64,000 nucleotides of DNA from Gordionus sp. m RMFG-2023 (taxonomy: Eukaryota > Nematomorpha > Gordioida > Chordodea > Parachordodidae). The notes under the pieces were generated by a model. That model was not told the DNA's origin. It searched no databases and was given only the letters and a program-made list of their open reading frames with translations. The position numbers were made by a program, and so were the translations under genes. Position 1 is the first letter of the stretch, and each line of letters begins with the position of its first letter. Where the stretch lies: NCBI RefSeq assembly GCF_954871325.1, contig NC_088779.1, positions 6,078,846-6,142,845 of the forward strand, given 5' to 3'. Shown piece after piece: positions 60,741 to 64,000 of this stretch.

Positions 60741-61006
60741 AATTTTCCTTATATATTTTAAGTCATTATTTAACCAAGAAAATTTACTAGAAAATTTTAT
60801 TCTAGAACTACCTTTCCCCAAATTTGCAAATTACTTTGAACTTATTAAAAATAATAATATAAATATATTTAAACATGATATATGATTATGAAACTTTATG
60901 AAATGCGAAAAGAGATTTTAGAATTTTATATAATGCCAATTTTATTATTTTTAAGCTCTTCATATTTTAATGCCACCTTATATTTGGTGTAAAAACATTT
61001 TGATTA

Positions 61007-61225
61007 GTGTTGTTAAACAGCTCGTTTTGAGCCGATTTTTAAAAACGGCTAACTCAATATTTTATGCAGAAAAATATTACGCAAGCCTGAAGATTTTGCT
61101 CATAGAAGGAGCAAAGGTTTAGACATATATTATCAAAATCTCGAGGCTTAAGCAATATTTTTCTGGCTAAAATATTGAGTTAGCCGTTTTGAAAAATCGG
61201 CTCAAAACGAGACGTTTAACAACAC
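61007..61225. mobile_element. MITE, GTGTTG...CAACAC family
   Basis: Close relative of 7046-7263 (arms GTGTTGTTAAACAGCTCGTTTTGAGCCG and its inverse; interior AAGATTTTGCTCATAGAAGG). Flanks TTTTGATTA and TAATTGATTA may hold a worn 8-bp duplication. It is absent at the matching place in block 1. Confidence 0.85.
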
Positions 61226-61229
61226 TAAT

Positions 61230-63140
61230 TGATTATTTTACCTAAAATACAATTTTATCATAAAAAAAATTTAAATAGGTGAGTATAATATATTTTACAT
61301 TTAAATTTCAAAACATGTCATGGTTTTTAAATAAAATCCTTGAACCCACAAGCCTCATGCGCCGACTAGCCCTGGTCTCCCTTATTTTTAAAACAATCGT
61401 ATAATGCAAGATAAAAAAAATTTTTATGTTAATAAGTTTAAAGTAAAGAATTGCTAATTGGACTCGTATGCAATCTAAAGGAATTATTCTATTTTTTGAG
61501 AAAACTCATATTAATATGAAATTAAATAAATTTTTAGATTTATGATCAAATTTTTTAAATTTATTTAAGGCCAAAATGTTTTATTTTATAAAATCAAAAT
61601 AACAAAATTTCTCAAAAATGTATATTTTTTCTGAAGATGTTAGTAACTCAATAATATTTTTAAAACGACATAATATAAACCATCATTCACTTAATGTTGG
61701 GGATCAAAATGGAATGACATTTAAAAATTACTAAAGCTAGCAGCAATTTCTGGAGTTAAATCGCAATATGGATGTTGAATATGAAAATTTATCTTGTTCT
61801 AAATAAACACATTCTTGAATAAAATATTTTAAATTTTGTGTCTAGGAAAAATATTGATTTAATCATACATATTGTTAAAATTATTGAATTTACAATATTT
61901 AAAAATTAAGATTTGTTATAAAATATGATTTTGCCTTCAATAAAATATAATCAAAAATTAATTTGTATTTTATTGTTATTTTTATAAGGGATGAAATTTA
62001 ATTCATTACTTTTCAGATCTTAAATAACTCCTTTTTTAAATAATTATGTAATATTGAATAAATCTCATATCTTCTAAACTAGCGGCCTAACTTAAAATCT
62101 TGCACAGTTATTACATATTCCTATATTTATAAATAAAAAAAATTTAAGTGAAAAAAAAATCCCAATTGTTTTATTCTCCTTTGGTTTCTATTTCGAGTTT
62201 ATGACAATTTTTAACAATAATGTATATTATTTAACATTAAAGTCAATGTTATATAAAGAAATTTAAATGATCCTTCCAGCTTAATTATATCCGAAGATAT
62301 CTAAAATTAAGGAGAATATTTTCGGGGCATTTAAAGACCTATAGCCGCTGTTTGGAGTATTTATCTGTTTTAATTTTATTATATACAAATTCTTAAATAA
62401 ATTTTAGAAAAATCTGAGCTTGTTGGGTTGAAAATCATTTTATTTTTTTATTTATCATGTCATTTGTTACAATAAGAAATGGTAGCAATAAAGTATAAAC
62501 AAGGCTTATTTAATTTAATTAACCTTTATTCAAACAGAAAATCAAATCTAATAAAATTTTATTACAAAAATTATATTTAATTATCGATAGAGGAAAGCTT
62601 TTATAATAATATCATAAATGCATTAAATGTCAAAAATATATTTCTTTTTCTCATTTTTTTTAAATTTTCAATTTCACTAACTTTAACAATTAAAATTTGC
62701 ATACTATAAAAAATTATTCAAATATAATATAATCAATTTACATTAATTATAACAACCACAGATTATTTTAATCACAAAATCAAGACAGAATTAACCATAT
62801 ATATTGGTTTATTAAGATACTTTCTTTATATTTAAATGTAGTAGATGTAGAGAGTAGAAAATTACTATATAAGAATTTTTGATTTTGCTATTTTTCTGTC
62901 TTTTTCCTAAATTTCAAAAATTTTTTATTAGACTATTATGTTTAAAGAAATTTTTAACTCAATATTTTTCGGAAATATTATTAGTTCAATAAATATTATT
63001 TTATAGATTTGCTTTTTTTTTAATTTGAGGGTTCAAGTCTAATTATGTAGTGCTAAAGGCTATTATATTTTTATTAGTACTGGATCTAGTTTAAACTTAC
63101 TAACACTATGTATTTTTTCAACTTTATTATTTTTAAATAA
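61230..63140. other. AT-rich intron-like stretch
   Basis: No gene or repeat recognised. Confidence 0.4.
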
Positions 63141-63149
63141 AATAAATAG

Positions 63150-63170
63150 ATATAGCGATAGAAAAATTAA
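63150..63170 (+). CDS. Candidate microexon, 21 nt, phase 1-1
   Basis: It lies between AAATAAAATAAATAG and GTAAATTTGTAATTC. Peptide IAIEKL. Counterpart 17163-17183, with clear intron homology on the right. The in-frame stop follows 5 codons later. Confidence 0.65.
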
Positions 63171-64000
63171 GTAAATTTGTAATTCTTATATAATATTATA
63201 CAAGTAGATCATATATCGTAGGAATAAAATCTATTTTGAAGTTAAAATAATATCATTATGGGTGATATATGATATTAGGTATATTGCTCTTTTTTTCAAA
63301 AATTTATTTTATAGGCTTATAATAATATGATTGCATAGATTCATCTTTGATTAAAAAATAATTTTTTAAAGATTAATTTTCTTCTAAATTTAACTACATG
63401 CTCAGGGATCTATAACTTTTTAACTCTTTTAACTAAATATTTCCAAATTTATCTAAAAAATGTTTTAATATATGATGAGTCTTTGGTCTTTTATGAATAT
63501 TTTATATATTTAATTATAATATTATAAAATAGAAATTATATTGAAATATAGCAGGAAAATATATTACATCTTCTTAAGAGAGAGATTAAAATTTTGTGTT
63601 TATTTAATTCTAATGTTATTAAAAAGAATTGTTTCTCTAACTCTGTATTATATTTTTGTCGTATCAATAAAAATGTAATTTTTAAATTTGCCATACTTTA
63701 CATATTCTAAATTTATTTATATAGACTAATATAAATAACTCTAACACATATTCTATTGGTAGGAACATCGGATCATATTTATTTTAACATTTAAGCCTAA
63801 AAGATTCTATCACATTATTTTGTAATATCAGGATGAATAATTTACAACAAAACTATAAATAAGTAATTTTAGAGTAATACTACCCAAATATGAATGGCTT
63901 TAAAATTATTATATATTCATATAATAGACTTAATTTTAAATTTTAAATCTTTTGACTGATTTTTAAAATCTTTTTAAGAGAAATTGAAAATATTAGGAGT

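Larger units (their letters stand above)
55380..63880 (+). repeat. Microexon block 2, collinear with 8.7-17.85 kb
   Basis: Second copy of the block. Units 55416, 56035, 59023, 59339, 60720 and 63150 pair in order with 8821, 9724, 10823, 11937, 12634 and 17163. Intron identity is patchy (by eye about 65-75% where alignable), so the duplication is old. About 2 kb between 56.3 and 58.6 kb is extra here and includes the repeats at 57.7 and 58.4 kb. Confidence 0.7.

Overview
The window is very AT-rich eukaryotic DNA (by eye about three quarters A+T or more). It holds no long intact gene, no rRNA or clear tRNA, no operon-like packing and no CRISPR. The transposon content (FLYWCH/MULE, hAT, an R2/R4-type LINE, and a long-TIR transposon whose protein I remember from spider and cnidarian genomes) suggests an invertebrate animal, perhaps an arthropod. 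I cannot name the species.

Main result. Scattered along the + strand are about 22 very short candidate exons, from 8821 to 63170. Each follows a YAG acceptor (usually AACAG). Each is 9-39 nt long, and the length is always a multiple of 3 (14 are exactly 21 nt). Each is read as 2 nt, then whole codons, then 1 nt (symmetric phase 1-1). None has a stop in that shared frame. Nearly all are followed by GTAAAT or a GT/GC donor. The design recalls micro-exon genes of schistosomes and phase-1 microexon effector ('bicycle') genes of aphids, but I recognise no known family in the peptides. Six units at 8.8-17.2 kb are collinear with six at 55.4-63.2 kb, so a block of roughly 8-9 kb has been duplicated about 46-48 kb apart. 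Exon sizes within pairs differ by 0, 6, 9 or 18 nt, while introns differ freely.

Layout. 0-8.5 kb: three decayed LINE pieces (minus strand), two MITEs and a hairpin. 8.5-18.5 kb: first microexon block, broken by a LINE 5' piece (11.0-11.8 kb) and a FLYWCH/MULE transposon (13.85-15.45 kb). 18.6-32.8 kb: scattered microexons, GC-rich repeats, a hAT remnant, a palindromic MITE, a duplicated minus-strand coding remnant, an (AAAAT)n array next to a 10-N gap, and a 0.5-kb-arm inverted duplication. 32.8-35.2 kb: a DNA transposon with 0.63-kb terminal inverted repeats. 36.3-36.9 kb: a hAT MITE with a perfect 8-bp target duplication. 39-48 kb: microexons, and a hAT transposase remnant split by a MITE. 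49.2-52.3 kb: the best LINE copy, minus strand. 52.8 kb: an 18-bp minisatellite. 55.4-64 kb: second microexon block.

Reading it together. The simplest model is that most of the window is intronic sequence of one or a few + strand microexon genes, filled with transposons. All five LINE pieces run antisense to it. This is unproven: no start codon, signal peptide or terminal exon could be assigned, and some units may be dead.
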